From: Gracilimonas sp034520725
GTDB lineage: Bacteria > Bacteroidota > Rhodothermia > Balneolales > Balneolaceae
Direction: 5' to 3'
NCBI GenBank assembly: GCA_034520725.1
Contig: JAXHNH010000001.1
Location: forward strand, 186,001-250,000
DNA length: 64,000 nt
Below the pieces are notes generated by a model, which saw only the letters and a list, made by a program, of their open reading frames with translations, ran no database searches and was not told the DNA's origin. Positions 45,122 to 54,765 of the stretch are shown in pieces. The translations under genes were made by a program, and so were the position numbers. The first letter of the stretch is position 1. Every line of letters starts with the position of its first letter.

Positions 45122-45976
45122 GTGGCAAAAAGTTCTGGAATCTCTACTCGTGAGTCAGAGTCATTAGATCGCTATCTGCACGAAATTGGAAAAGAGAAAT
45201 TAATTACACCGGACGACGAAGTTCGTCTGGCCAAAGAAATTCAGAAAGGGAGTCAAAGAGCACTTGAAGATCTTACGAAGGCAAATCTTCGTTTCGTTGT
45301 TTCTGTAGCAAAACAGTATCAGAATCAGGGACTTTCTTTAGGCGACCTCATTAACGAAGGTAACCTTGGGCTGATCAAAGCAGCCAAGCGTTTCGATGAA
45401 ACCCGTGGATTTAAGTTTATTTCATATGCTGTTTGGTGGATCCGTCAGTCTATTCTGCAGGCGCTGGCTGAGCAATCTCGTATTGTTCGTTTGCCGCTTA
45501 ACAGGGTAGGTGCTCTTAACAAGATCGGTAAAGAACTTTCCAAGTTAGAGCAAGAGTACGAACGTGTACCATCAGCTCACGAACTTGCTGAAAGTTTGGA
45601 AATGACTGTAGGTGAGGTTGCTGATACCCTTAAGATCTCTGGTCGTCACCTTTCTATGGATGCACCTTTTGCTCAAGGTGAAGATAACAGACTGCTCGAT
45701 GTGCTTGAAAACGAGGAGATCCCAAATCCGGATTTTGATCTGATGGGTGAATCTCTGAAAGTGGAGATCGAAAGAGCACTTTCTAAACTGACCACGCGTG
45801 AAGCCGAAGTGATAAGACTTTATTTCGGTATAGGCCGTGAGCATTCTCTTACTCTAGAAGAGATAGGAGAACGTTTTGACCTGACACGTGAGCGTGTTCG
45901 TCAGATCAAGGAAAAAGCACTTAGAAAATTGAGACATCACAATCGAAGTGCTGCTCTGCGAGCCTATTTAGGCTAA
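45122..45976 (+). CDS. rpoD: Primary RNA polymerase sigma factor
   Basis: 284 aa. Region 1.2 is SLDRYLHEIGKEKLITPDDEV. Region 2 is ANLRFVVSVAKQYQNQGL, DLINEGNLGLIKAAKRFD, and then FKFISYAVWWIRQSI for -10 recognition. Region 3 is RVPSAHELAESLEM. Region 4 is LTTREAEVIRLYFGIG, and then LEEIGERFDLTRERVRQIKEKALRKLR, the helix-turn-helix for -35. Region 1.1 and the non-conserved insert are absent, which is the normal compact form in Bacteroidota. The start is a GTG with no ribosome site; no ATG lies in frame upstream. The gene stands alone with a 200-base leader region (44921-45121) and its own terminator. Confidence 0.96.
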   Translation: MAKSSGISTRESESLDRYLHEIGKEKLITPDDEVRLAKEIQKGSQRALEDLTKANLRFVVSVAKQYQNQGLSLGDLINEGNLGLIKAAKRFDETRGFKFISYAVWWIRQSILQALAEQSRIVRLPLNRVGALNKIGKELSKLEQEYERVPSAHELAESLEMTVGEVADTLKISGRHLSMDAPFAQGEDNRLLDVLENEEIPNPDFDLMGESLKVEIERALSKLTTREAEVIRLYFGIGREHSLTLEEIGERFDLTRERVRQIKEKALRKLRHHNRSAALRAYLG

Positions 45977-46000
45977 TAAGACATTTAATTATCGTGAGAT

Positions 46001-46036
46001 AAGCCCTGCATATGATTTCATGTGTGGGGCTTTTTT
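46001..46036 (+). terminator. Intrinsic terminator of rpoD
   Basis: AAGCCCTGCATATG pairs with CATGTGTGGGGCTT (allowing G-T pairs) and runs directly into TTTTTT. It lies 25 bases after the rpoD stop. Confidence 0.85.
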
Positions 46037-46092
46037 ATTTATATCATTTTTGGACCTACTAATGCTGATTTGTTTGCGTTACATTTACTGAT

Positions 46093-48969
46093 ATGAAACA
46101 GGCAGCCCTCTTACTCTTATTTGTTTTCTGCTCTATAGAATCAGTGCAGGCCCAGCGTTATCCTTTCAGGGCGTTTTCTATTGAACAGGGCTTAAGTGAA
46201 TCTGTAGTGTACGATATTGCACAGGATGACGATGGATATATCTGGCTGGCAACAGGTTTTGGGTTGAACCGGTACAATGGCATTAATTTCCAAAATTATT
46301 TTGAAGAACAGGGATTGAATAGTAGTCGCTTGCGGTCCCTGTTAAAAGATGATCAGGGCAGAATCTGGATCGGTTCAGAAGAAGGCGTTAATTTTGTAAA
46401 GGATGACAGTATTTATACCGATCCTGATTACAATGCCCTTAGGAATAGTACAGTGATAAGTATTTATCAGGATATGCTTGGAGATTTGTGGTTTGGCACT
46501 GATGGAAATGGGGTTTGGCATTATTCTGATGGAATTCAAATTGCACAATACACTACTTCAAATGGACTAGGTGACAATAGGGTTAGAGCTATTACAGAAA
46601 GCGAGGATGGCACCCTTTGGTTTGCAACTAGAGATGGTCTTACGGTACTTGAAAATGGAAACTTCAGAACCTATGGTACAGAACAGGGGCTGCCGGCAAA
46701 CAGGATCCGGGATGTGAAGATCGATCAAAATGGAATTGTCTGGATCGGGACCCGTGGCGGTTTAGTAAAGTATGATGGAGAAGAATTTGAAACCTTTGAT
46801 ATTCAGGATGGATTAATAAATAACCTGATCAGGAGTATTTCAATTACTGAGAAAGGTGAGTTGTGGATTGGTACGGAAGGGGGTATTAGCCATTTTGATG
46901 GTGAAAATTTCAAGAATTTTGATGGTGAATCCGGTATCTCGAATGAGATTATTTACTCCAGCTTAATTGATAATGAAGAGAATGTGTGGTTTGGGACATT
47001 TGGTGGCGGGGTGAATTTCTTCATTGGCGATTACTTTGCAAATTATGATACTGAACTTGGCCTGACAAATAATCTTGTGACTTCTTTTACAGAAGACGAA
47101 AACGGAAGAATATGGATAGCCACTTACGGCGGAGGTATCACGATATATGAGGATGGAATCTTAACTCCGTATCAATGGAATTCATCTCTGCCTGATAATC
47201 AGGTCTATACACTGTTCAACGACTCAAAAGGGGATATTTGGATTGGTATGAGAGAGGGGTTGGCCAAGGTATCAAATGGAGACTTGAAGGTATTCAAGGA
47301 CGAGGAATTTCCATTCAGAAAGGTTCGGAATGTGATGGAAGCTTCTGATGGCAGCTTTTGGATAAGTACATATGATGATGGTATTGTTCATTATCAAAAC
47401 GGTGAATTCAAACAGATTTCGGCCGAAGATGGGATCATCAGTAACCGGGTCTTGGATTCAGTAGAAGGTGATGACGGATCGATCTGGATCGCTACTTATG
47501 GAGGTGTTACCAGATATCTTGAGGGTGAATTTCAAAGCTTTTCGATTCAGGAAGGATTGCCTAATAATGCAGTCATGAATTTAATGCGTGATGACGATGG
47601 TACCATCTGGGCTGCAACCTTTGGAGGGATAGCCTGGTTCGATGGTCTGAAATTTCAAAGTATTACTGTGGAAGATGGTCTGCCCGATGACGTATCCTAT
47701 TTCATACATAAAAATTCAGATGGTTTTTATTGGATCGGTTCAACAGCCGGAGTTATTCGTTTTGATAATGATGCATATTTCAGTTCAAATGACAGAAATA
47801 GAAGTCTGAGTTTTAAGATCCTAAATAAAGAACTCGGGTTGATCACAAACGAGCTAAATCTGGGGGCTGTGTTTGAAGATAGTGGAGGAGCACTGTGGTT
47901 TGGTACTGTTGAAGGATTAAGTCGGTTTGACCCGGATCGTTATTCAGCTAGTCAGGTTCCTCCGAAAGTACACATTATAGGTGTTAATGCATCGGGAAGG
48001 GATTACCAACCTGACAGAGAATTTGAATTATCTCACCGTGAAAATTACGTTGAGATCAGTTATACAGGGATAAATTTCTCCGCCCCAAATCAGATCCTTT
48101 ACGAATATCGTTTGAGGGGTATTGACCCTGAGTGGCAAAGAACAACTTCCAGAAGTGTTAAATATCCTTCTTTACCACCGGGTGAATATACCTTCAAAGT
48201 TCACGGCAGGAATATAAACGGGGCATGGAGTCCTGAGGTGGAGGAGCTTAAATTTTCGATCTCAGCCCCATTTTGGATGCAATGGTGGTTTTGGATACTG
48301 ATCGGATCCATAATCGTCGGGATTATCTATTTGTTCTACAACTACTATAGGGCAAGAAAAATGATCGATATAGAACGAATGCGTGTTCGTATAGCTAGTG
48401 ACCTTCATGATGATGTGGGTGCCAGTTTAACAGAGATTGCTCTTCAGTCAGATTTTTTACTGGCCGGAGATATACAGGGAGAGATCAAGAAATCACTGGC
48501 TCAGATTGGAGAACAATGTAGGAAAATAGTTTCAAGTCTGGATGATATTGTTTGGTCGATCGATGCCAGAAATGACACTTTGGGCGACCTGACCGATCGT
48601 ATGCAGGATTATGTTTTGAATACCCTGGAAAAAAAGAATATGGATGTATGGTATGATTTTGACAATCTGAATATGGATAATAAACTACCTGTATCGGTGA
48701 AAGAGAATATTTACCTGATATTTAAAGAAGCTGTGAATAATATCGCTAAGTACTCCAACGGAGACAGGGTTGTCATGAAAATGGAAAACCAAAATGGAAG
48801 CTTTGAATTCTATATATTAGATAACGGAACCACCGGAAGGGGAGCTAAAAAAACCGGGCACGGACTCCGTAACATGGAAATGCGAGCGAAAAGAATTGGA
48901 GCTGATTTTAGTATTAATACAGAAAACGGTTTTGCAATAACTATAAAAGGGAAGCTTAAGCCGAATTAA
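46093..48969 (+). CDS. Two-component propeller sensor histidine kinase
   Basis: 958 aa. A signal peptide (AALLLLFVFCSIESVQAQ) is followed by about fourteen Reg_prop repeats of the form GxIWxATxxGGxxxYxxGxFxxFxxxxGL, forming a periplasmic double beta-propeller (residues ~25-620). A Y_Y_Y domain follows (NYVEISYTGINFSAPNQILYEYRL), then one membrane helix (FWILIGSIIVGIIYLFYNYY, ~735-755). The cytoplasmic HisKA_3 domain has the phospho-His in ASDLHDDVGASLTEIALQ, and the HATPase_c domain has FKEAVNNIAKYSN and HGLRNMEMRAKRIGA. It is paired with the LuxR-type regulator 10 bases downstream. The ligand is unknown; many relatives sense polysaccharides, but none of the usual utilisation genes is adjacent. 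Confidence 0.93.
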   Translation: MKQAALLLLFVFCSIESVQAQRYPFRAFSIEQGLSESVVYDIAQDDDGYIWLATGFGLNRYNGINFQNYFEEQGLNSSRLRSLLKDDQGRIWIGSEEGVNFVKDDSIYTDPDYNALRNSTVISIYQDMLGDLWFGTDGNGVWHYSDGIQIAQYTTSNGLGDNRVRAITESEDGTLWFATRDGLTVLENGNFRTYGTEQGLPANRIRDVKIDQNGIVWIGTRGGLVKYDGEEFETFDIQDGLINNLIRSISITEKGELWIGTEGGISHFDGENFKNFDGESGISNEIIYSSLIDNEENVWFGTFGGGVNFFIGDYFANYDTELGLTNNLVTSFTEDENGRIWIATYGGGITIYEDGILTPYQWNSSLPDNQVYTLFNDSKGDIWIGMREGLAKVSNGDLKVFKDEEFPFRKVRNVMEASDGSFWISTYDDGIVHYQNGEFKQISAEDGIISNRVLDSVEGDDGSIWIATYGGVTRYLEGEFQSFSIQEGLPNNAVMNLMRDDDGTIWAATFGGIAWFDGLKFQSITVEDGLPDDVSYFIHKNSDGFYWIGSTAGVIRFDNDAYFSSNDRNRSLSFKILNKELGLITNELNLGAVFEDSGGALWFGTVEGLSRFDPDRYSASQVPPKVHIIGVNASGRDYQPDREFELSHRENYVEISYTGINFSAPNQILYEYRLRGIDPEWQRTTSRSVKYPSLPPGEYTFKVHGRNINGAWSPEVEELKFSISAPFWMQWWFWILIGSIIVGIIYLFYNYYRARKMIDIERMRVRIASDLHDDVGASLTEIALQSDFLLAGDIQGEIKKSLAQIGEQCRKIVSSLDDIVWSIDARNDTLGDLTDRMQDYVLNTLEKKNMDVWYDFDNLNMDNKLPVSVKENIYLIFKEAVNNIAKYSNGDRVVMKMENQNGSFEFYILDNGTTGRGAKKTGHGLRNMEMRAKRIGADFSINTENGFAITIKGKLKPN

Positions 48970-48979
48970 AGGTAACATT

Positions 48980-49612
48980 ATGGCCATTATTGGAATAGTT
49001 GAAGACAACAAAAAAATAAGAGACCTGATTCAGAGATACTTAGACATGCAGAAAGGCATGGAATGTCCGGTTGCGGTAGATTCTGTTGAAGAGATGCTGG
49101 ATTATCTTGAAGAGCACAAACATCCGGAAGTGATATTGATGGATATCCAACTTCCGGGAATGTCAGGCATTAAGGGAATGGAAGTTATTAAAGGAAAATA
49201 CCCTGAAATTGAGATCATAATGCTAACTATCTATCATGATTCTCATAAGATCTTTGATTCGCTTAAGGCTGGTGCTTCCGGTTATTTATTAAAGCATACG
49301 TCACTGCCTGAGATCAAGGAATCCATTGAAAACCTGATGAAGGGCGGGGCACCAATGTCTCCACAAATCGCGAGAAAGGTGATCTCTCATTTCAATGAAG
49401 AAGCTCCCAAAAAAAATGAAGATAGTATGCTCACTAACCGTGAACAGGATATCGTGAACGGCTTAGTGGATGGACTAAGTTATAAACTTATTGCAGACCG
49501 TTTCGATATCTCTATAGATACAGTGAGAGCACATATTCGGAATATATACAAGAAACTTCATGTCAATTCAAAGGCGGAAGTTATTACGAAGTCACTGAGA
49601 GGTGAAATATAG
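48980..49612 (+). CDS. NarL/LuxR-type response regulator
   Basis: 210 aa. The receiver domain has GIVEDNKKIRDLI (acidic pocket), phospho-Asp in EVILMDIQLPGMSG at about residue 54, MLTIYHDSHK with the conserved Thr, and GYLLKHT with the conserved Lys. The C-terminal LuxR-type helix-turn-helix (LTNREQDIVNGLVDGLSYKLIADRFDIS..TVRAHIRNIYKKLHV) binds DNA. It starts 10 bases after the propeller kinase, its obvious partner. Its target genes are unknown; the divergently unlinked lipoprotein and barrel downstream are candidates by position only. Confidence 0.95.
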   Translation: MAIIGIVEDNKKIRDLIQRYLDMQKGMECPVAVDSVEEMLDYLEEHKHPEVILMDIQLPGMSGIKGMEVIKGKYPEIEIIMLTIYHDSHKIFDSLKAGASGYLLKHTSLPEIKESIENLMKGGAPMSPQIARKVISHFNEEAPKKNEDSMLTNREQDIVNGLVDGLSYKLIADRFDISIDTVRAHIRNIYKKLHVNSKAEVITKSLRGEI

Positions 49613-49697
49613 ACTAACATTATCATGTGACTTATTTTTTCTTTGAAATGTTACATATTCAGTTAAGAAATTAATAATCACTTTAAAGGTGAGACCC

Positions 49698-51230
49698 ATG
49701 AAAGCTTCTGATTTATTCAATCGATTATCTCTTCTAGTTATTCCAATACTTCTTACAGGATGCTACACCCAGTTTCCAGCATATGAAAGATCATCAGCTG
49801 AAGATGATCGCTATTCAGATTATTATGCCTGGGATAATTTTGAAGACGGAAGGGAAAATCCTGATGCAGTAAGGTCTTATAGATACGATGAATACAGAGA
49901 GAATGAGGCACGTCAGGCCTACAGTGCTGATTACTATGATGAAGATTATGCTGAGTTAGAAGAAGCAGGTATCTACTATAAAGACTATGAAACAGAGAAC
50001 TGGTATAAAGACAATTATGCCGATAACGTATACTGGAAAGGGTATGAAGATGGATATGGAAATGGTTACGAGGATGGCTTTGATGGTGGATATGACAGAG
50101 CCACTGAGAGATATGCAAGTAACTCATACTTTTATGGTTATAAACCATGGGCGTTTAGTAGCTGGCATCGTAACTACCAAAGAAGATTTAACAGACCTCT
50201 ATATTTGAGCGGTGCAGGATTTGCCACATATTTTGCTTTTTTCAATACAAATTGGAGATATGATATGTATAGTCCTACCGGTTACTGGTACTATACCGGA
50301 TCAGGTTTTCCAATGTATATGTACCGTCCTTATTCATATTATGGATATTACTCTAATTACGGATATGGGGGATACTATAGTAACCCTTACTACAATACCC
50401 TTGTGATCTACAACAACTATAACAAAACAAACCGTTATAGAAGAAGTGCAGAACTTTATCGAAAAGGCCCTAGAAATAGTGGTTTGGTCAATAGAGATTC
50501 TTACAGAAGCAGATCAAAATCTGATTATACTCCAAGAACCAGAGGGTCCTCAATCAGAACCCGAGGCATTAATAGTGGTTCAAGGGTGAGAAGTACAGGC
50601 CGGTCCGGTTCAGTTGGAAGAAGTTCAGGGAACGTAGGTCGGTCAAGAGGAACATCCAGCAGTGGGTCAAGCAGATCAAGAGGATCCGGAAGTAATATTA
50701 ACAGGTCTGGTTCTAATAACAACAGTTCAGGAACTTCAGTTGGGCGGTCAAGATCCAATAATGGAAAGGGAAGCAGCGTAAAAAGATCACGTACTTCATC
50801 CGGTAACAGTTCATCAAGAAGCAGAGGATCAGGTAACCTGAGTTCCAATGATAATAGGAATGATATAAACAGATCATCTACTTCCGGAATTAATCGCTCC
50901 ATTTATTCTGTTCCTGTTAAGAGAGTAGAGAACAGTAGAAGAGTTAATACAAACCGAAGTTCATTACTTAATAGAAGTACTTTTAGATCGGCTCAAAATA
51001 GAAATTCTGTTGATGTGAAGCTTGGAAACAGAAGTGTCAGATCAAACAAAAGTTCATCGATTTTTGGCCGAACCGTACGCAAGGCGATCAATAATTCTTC
51101 ATCAAGAAGCAGCAATGTTAGCCGAAGTTCAAAAACTAAAAGTGTAAGCAGAAGTACAAACTCTAGAAGTAGTTCAAAAAGTTCATCTAAGAGCTCAGGA
51201 TCAAGTAAACGATCTCGTGGTGGTAACTAA
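49698..51230 (+). CDS. Lipoprotein with Tyr/Asp-rich and Ser/Arg-rich halves
   Basis: About 510 aa. The leader FNRLSLLVIPILLTGCYTQ has a clear lipobox (LLTG-C). Residues ~30-150 are acidic and very rich in Tyr (DRYSDYYAWDNF; YADNVYWKGYEDGYGNGYED). A middle Tyr/Gly/Pro-rich part (~160-240) is aromatic, and the last ~270 residues are low-complexity Ser/Arg/Asn/Gly with many SRS, GRS and RSS units, strongly basic. AAGGTGAG supports the ATG at 49698 over a GTG three codons earlier. No family is recognised. A surface or periplasmic polymer-binding or matrix role is possible but unproven. Confidence 0.7.
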   Translation: MKASDLFNRLSLLVIPILLTGCYTQFPAYERSSAEDDRYSDYYAWDNFEDGRENPDAVRSYRYDEYRENEARQAYSADYYDEDYAELEEAGIYYKDYETENWYKDNYADNVYWKGYEDGYGNGYEDGFDGGYDRATERYASNSYFYGYKPWAFSSWHRNYQRRFNRPLYLSGAGFATYFAFFNTNWRYDMYSPTGYWYYTGSGFPMYMYRPYSYYGYYSNYGYGGYYSNPYYNTLVIYNNYNKTNRYRRSAELYRKGPRNSGLVNRDSYRSRSKSDYTPRTRGSSIRTRGINSGSRVRSTGRSGSVGRSSGNVGRSRGTSSSGSSRSRGSGSNINRSGSNNNSSGTSVGRSRSNNGKGSSVKRSRTSSGNSSSRSRGSGNLSSNDNRNDINRSSTSGINRSIYSVPVKRVENSRRVNTNRSSLLNRSTFRSAQNRNSVDVKLGNRSVRSNKSSSIFGRTVRKAINNSSSRSSNVSRSSKTKSVSRSTNSRSSSKSSSKSSGSSKRSRGGN

Positions 51231-51278
51231 GCTACTCAAGTAGTTTATTAGACGGTATAATTAAAGACAGGCTACTCA

Positions 51279-52793
51279 ATGAAGAGAATTAATCTACTCT
51301 TAATATCCTTGGTATTTCTAACCGGTAATGTTTTGGCACAAAACGGTCTGAGTCCGACAAGCTATCCTAATCTGGCACTAGAATTCACCAACCAAAATAT
51401 GAACGGTAACCCATCTTCTTTTATGCCATCCGTAGCATATGGATATGGGTTTGGAAGTTATTTGGATAATCCTGCATCCGTTGCCTTATTGAAAGACAAT
51501 CAGTTTACATTCAGCCTATACAACCACAATACGCAAACTGAGAATATTTATCTGAATAATGATATAGATACTGAGCGGTCTGTCACTAAACTTGGCGATC
51601 TTGGATTTGTCTACAATTTCCCAACAAGGCAGGGTAGTTTTGTCATTGGCGGGGGTTATAATCGCACCACTTCAACTAATAATGCATTTCGTGTTTCCGG
51701 TAGAAATAACGATAATACAATAACCGATTCATTTCTTGACCCTGACAGTGAATACAATGAATTAGCTTTTCAAACCTATGCCATTGACTGGGGTGATGTG
51801 GATTCCACCTATCTGGAATCAATTTTCAGGATCGGATTTCCACCCGGAACCTTCCCGGGTATCGATCAGGAAGCCGATATCAGGTATGATACGTATTTAG
51901 GTGAATATTCGTTCTTTGCTGCCACAGAGTTCAGAAAGGATCTATTTTTCGGATTTTCCGCCAGCTACTTTACCGGAGAATATACCTACAGGCGTGATTT
52001 CCTCGAGTATGACTCACAAAATGATTACGACGGCACATTTATCGATGGCAGCGATATCGACAATATTCTTGTGCATGATGAAGTGGATGTGGATGTGCAT
52101 GGAGGTAAGTACCGTGCAGGTCTTGTATATAAGCTGTTTTCAGGTTTAAATATTGGCGCAAGTTATATGCTGCCAGCTACCATCCGGGTTTCTGAAAATT
52201 ATTACTCATCTATTGAAACCACACTGGATGACGGCTCTGATCCTTTCTTTTATGATGTAGCCAGCGATGGCAGTTTCAGGTACAGAATTGAGCAACCGGG
52301 TGAACTTAAGATTGGAGCTGCATTACTCGATTTTGCTGGCTTTTCAGTTTCTGCCTCTGCTGAATACATAGACTATCAGAATATGGAAATAGATTTTATA
52401 ACAGACAGAGACCTCAGGCTTGTTGAAGAAGTGGATATCAGAGCTCAACAAGAAGGGTTGAATGATTTTATGGAAGAGACTTATGAGTCGATAACAAATT
52501 TTAAGATCGGGGTGGGAAAGAAAATGAATGATCGAGCGGGAATCAGAGCTGCTTATTCATACAGGCCTGCCATAAGTAAATTAGCTCCGGAGGATACTAA
52601 GGTTTATTCCGCAGGTTTTGATCTTAAACTCAGTGACGGCTTTCTGATCGATGTATCCGGACATTACCTGAAAAAAGATGACAGGTCTGAGCTATACAAT
52701 TATGTCGATTTTGATGATCAGGTTCAATCCACAACATTCGGAACCACCTCACAAGATCTGAGAATACAGGTTGGATTGAAGATCTTATTCTAG
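51279..52793 (+). CDS. FadL/OmpP1-like outer-membrane beta-barrel protein
   Basis: 504 aa. A signal peptide (LLLISLVFLTGNVLAQNG) is followed by an N-terminal segment rich in Asn and small residues that includes YGFGSYLDNPASVALL (a motif typical of FadL/OmpP1 proteins) and then alternating amphipathic strands to a terminal Phe (IQVGLKILF), the outer-membrane insertion signal. Strands such as GSFVIGGGYNRTTS, LFFGFSASYFTGEY and AGIRAAYSYRP are visible. It is probably a hydrophobic-substrate channel. It lies 48 bases after the Tyr/Ser-Arg lipoprotein and may be in the same transcript. It is convergent with corA. Confidence 0.82.
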   Translation: MKRINLLLISLVFLTGNVLAQNGLSPTSYPNLALEFTNQNMNGNPSSFMPSVAYGYGFGSYLDNPASVALLKDNQFTFSLYNHNTQTENIYLNNDIDTERSVTKLGDLGFVYNFPTRQGSFVIGGGYNRTTSTNNAFRVSGRNNDNTITDSFLDPDSEYNELAFQTYAIDWGDVDSTYLESIFRIGFPPGTFPGIDQEADIRYDTYLGEYSFFAATEFRKDLFFGFSASYFTGEYTYRRDFLEYDSQNDYDGTFIDGSDIDNILVHDEVDVDVHGGKYRAGLVYKLFSGLNIGASYMLPATIRVSENYYSSIETTLDDGSDPFFYDVASDGSFRYRIEQPGELKIGAALLDFAGFSVSASAEYIDYQNMEIDFITDRDLRLVEEVDIRAQQEGLNDFMEETYESITNFKIGVGKKMNDRAGIRAAYSYRPAISKLAPEDTKVYSAGFDLKLSDGFLIDVSGHYLKKDDRSELYNYVDFDDQVQSTTFGTTSQDLRIQVGLKILF

Positions 52794-52806
52794 AAGGTCA
52801 CTTTTA

Positions 52807-53907
52807 TTAAAACCATTTCTTTTTCCTGAAATAAAAGAGCATCCCTATAGTGATTAGTATCATAACCACCCACACAGCGGGGTATGCCCATTTAACTGAA
52901 AGTTCAGGCATATACTCAAAGTTCATTCCGTAAATTCCGGCTACGAATGTGAGAGGGATGAAAATAGTGGCAATGATCGTTAGCACCTTCATTACTTCGT
53001 TCATCTTGTTACTAACCTGAGACATGTACATATCTAACATACCGAGTATCATGTCCCTGTAATTTTCTATTCCATCGATGATTTGAACCAAATGATCGTG
53101 TACATCACGGAAGTAGATCTTGTTATCCTCTTTAATTAACGGGGACTCTTCCCGAAGCAGATTATTCAGGCTATCTCTTAGTGGCCAGATTGCTTTTCTA
53201 AAATAGAGGACCTTTCGTCTTAAAGCATGGATCTGTTCAGGGATATCGTCAACCATGTTGGAAAGTATTTGCTCCTCAAGCATTTCGATCTCATCGCCTA
53301 ATCTTTCCATCACTTTAAAATAATGGTCCACTACGGTATCAAGTAAAGCATAAGCAAGGTAATCAGGGCCTTCTTTACGCAAACGGGGTGCGTTATTTCG
53401 CAAGCGATGTAATACAGGTTCAAAGATCGGGTAATCATCTTCCTGAAAAGACAGAACACTGTCTTTATACAATACGATACTTACCTGCTCAACATTCAGT
53501 TCTCCCGTTTCTTCTAAGATGCTCATCATTCGGAGTACGAAAAAAACCTGATCCGGATACTCTTCTATCTTGGCTCTTTGATTGGTATTGAGTATGTCTT
53601 CCTGAATAAGTGGATGAAGTGCAAAATAACCCCAAATGTGTTTTAATTTTTCGACATCATGAAGCCCCAACACATTGATCCATGTTTTGGAGGGAGATTC
53701 CAGATAGGGTTTACTTTCTTCAATTTCGGTGATGTCATATTCTCCAAGCTGCTCAACATCGTAATCACAAAGATTGATCTGTATATTTTCGAGTCTCTTT
53801 TCACCGGTAAAGTGTAAGGTACCCGGAGCCTGCCCAGGTTTTTTGGAATGTTTTTTATGACGAAGAAAATGGGGAAGAGGTAATTTTTTAGAGATCTTTT
53901 TTACCAT
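52807..53907 (-). CDS. corA: Magnesium/cobalt transporter CorA
   Basis: A 366-aa pentameric inner-membrane divalent-cation channel. A long N-terminal cytoplasmic domain (EYPDQVFFVLRMM; SVLSFQEDDYPIFEPVLHRL) leads into the stalk helix (DEIEMLEEQILSNM ... YRDMILGMLDMYMSQVSNKMNEVMKVLTIIATIFIPLTFVAGIYGMNFEYMPEL). The YGMN selectivity motif follows the first membrane helix, and a second helix (AVWVVMILITIGMLFYF) ends in KKKW. All family features are present. It is convergent with the outer-membrane barrel gene, 13 bases apart, with no terminator between them. Confidence 0.96.
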   Translation of the reverse strand: MVKKISKKLPLPHFLRHKKHSKKPGQAPGTLHFTGEKRLENIQINLCDYDVEQLGEYDITEIEESKPYLESPSKTWINVLGLHDVEKLKHIWGYFALHPLIQEDILNTNQRAKIEEYPDQVFFVLRMMSILEETGELNVEQVSIVLYKDSVLSFQEDDYPIFEPVLHRLRNNAPRLRKEGPDYLAYALLDTVVDHYFKVMERLGDEIEMLEEQILSNMVDDIPEQIHALRRKVLYFRKAIWPLRDSLNNLLREESPLIKEDNKIYFRDVHDHLVQIIDGIENYRDMILGMLDMYMSQVSNKMNEVMKVLTIIATIFIPLTFVAGIYGMNFEYMPELSVKWAYPAVWVVMILITIGMLFYFRKKKWF

Positions 53908-53947
53908 AATGTGAGATATCTGATGACATGATTGTACGGTAAGTATA

Positions 53948-53983
53948 AATAAAAAAAGTCCTGCATGGTATCATGCAGGACTT
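53948..53983 (-). terminator. Intrinsic terminator of the OmpA-like gene
   Basis: AAGTCCTGCATG and CATGCAGGACTT (53956-53983) form a perfect 12-bp stem with a 4-base loop. On the minus strand it is followed by TTTTTTTATTTA. It lies 22 bases after the stop of the OmpA-like gene. Confidence 0.92.
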
Positions 53984-54005
53984 AAAATCAGGTATTAAAA
54001 TCAAA

Positions 54006-54683
54006 TTAGTTACCTATACGGCCTTCTTCTGCAGCTTTTTTTAGTTCATCGTTAGCCCAGATAGCGATCTCGACCCTGCGATTTTCCTGACGTCCTGCAT
54101 CCGTATCATTTGTGGCAACAGGTTGGTTTTCTCCATAACCAACAATGGTCATTCTCTCAGCATCAACGCCTGTAAAAGCGGCATATTCAGCTACTGAACG
54201 GGCACGCTTTTCTGAGAGCTGCTGATTATATTCTTCTGAACCACGGCTATCAGTGTGCCCACCAAACATGATGTTTGTGTCTTCATATTTAGTGAGGATC
54301 TCTGAAAGTTTAGCGATATTTTCTTTTGACTGATCTTTAAGTTCAAATGAATCAAAACCGAAAAGTATTCCGGAATCAAAGGTTATCTTGATACCTTCGC
54401 CAACGCGTTCAACTGTGGCATTTTCAAGTTCTTGTTCCATTTCTCTTGCCTGACGATCCATGTAGTTACCGATTGCGGCACCTGTTGCGCCACCCACCAC
54501 GGCCCCGATGATAGCACCCGTGGTTGTGTTTCCGGCAGCTTTACCGATCACTGCTCCTGCCAAGGCACCGGCTCCTGCCCCAATAGTTGTTCCCTTGGCT
54601 GTTTTACTCCAGTTCTGACAAGCAGAAAATGGAAGGACTAGCATTAACCCGACCAGAATATATTTTAAACTTCTTGTTTTCAT
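54006..54683 (-). CDS. OmpA-family lipoprotein with glycine zipper
   Basis: 225 aa. A leader with lipobox (LPFSACQN) is followed by a Gly/Ala-rich glycine-zipper segment (GAGAGALAGAVIGKAAG; GAVVGGATGAAIG) near residues 33-75, then a coil (DRQAREMEQELENA). The OmpA/MotB domain (~105-210) has GFDSFELKD, FGGHTDSRGSEEYNQQLSEKRA with the peptidoglycan-binding Asp and Arg, and GYGENQPVATN. It resembles YiaD. It probably ties the outer membrane to the cell wall. It is a single gene with its own strong terminator, upstream of corA on the same strand. Confidence 0.93.
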   Translation of the reverse strand: MKTRSLKYILVGLMLVLPFSACQNWSKTAKGTTIGAGAGALAGAVIGKAAGNTTTGAIIGAVVGGATGAAIGNYMDRQAREMEQELENATVERVGEGIKITFDSGILFGFDSFELKDQSKENIAKLSEILTKYEDTNIMFGGHTDSRGSEEYNQQLSEKRARSVAEYAAFTGVDAERMTIVGYGENQPVATNDTDAGRQENRRVEIAIWANDELKKAAEEGRIGN

Positions 54684-54765
54684 GAAAAAATCTCTCTTTT
54701 ATTTAGAATTCATTATTATAAAACAAGATAACATAAAAATGTTCCGCTAGATAGTACTTTAATAT

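Noticed and set aside
50525..50902. 125-aa minus-strand frame rich in Leu/Pro/Asp
   Set aside because: It is the antisense image of the Ser/Arg-rich repeats of the lipoprotein gene; low-complexity shadow.
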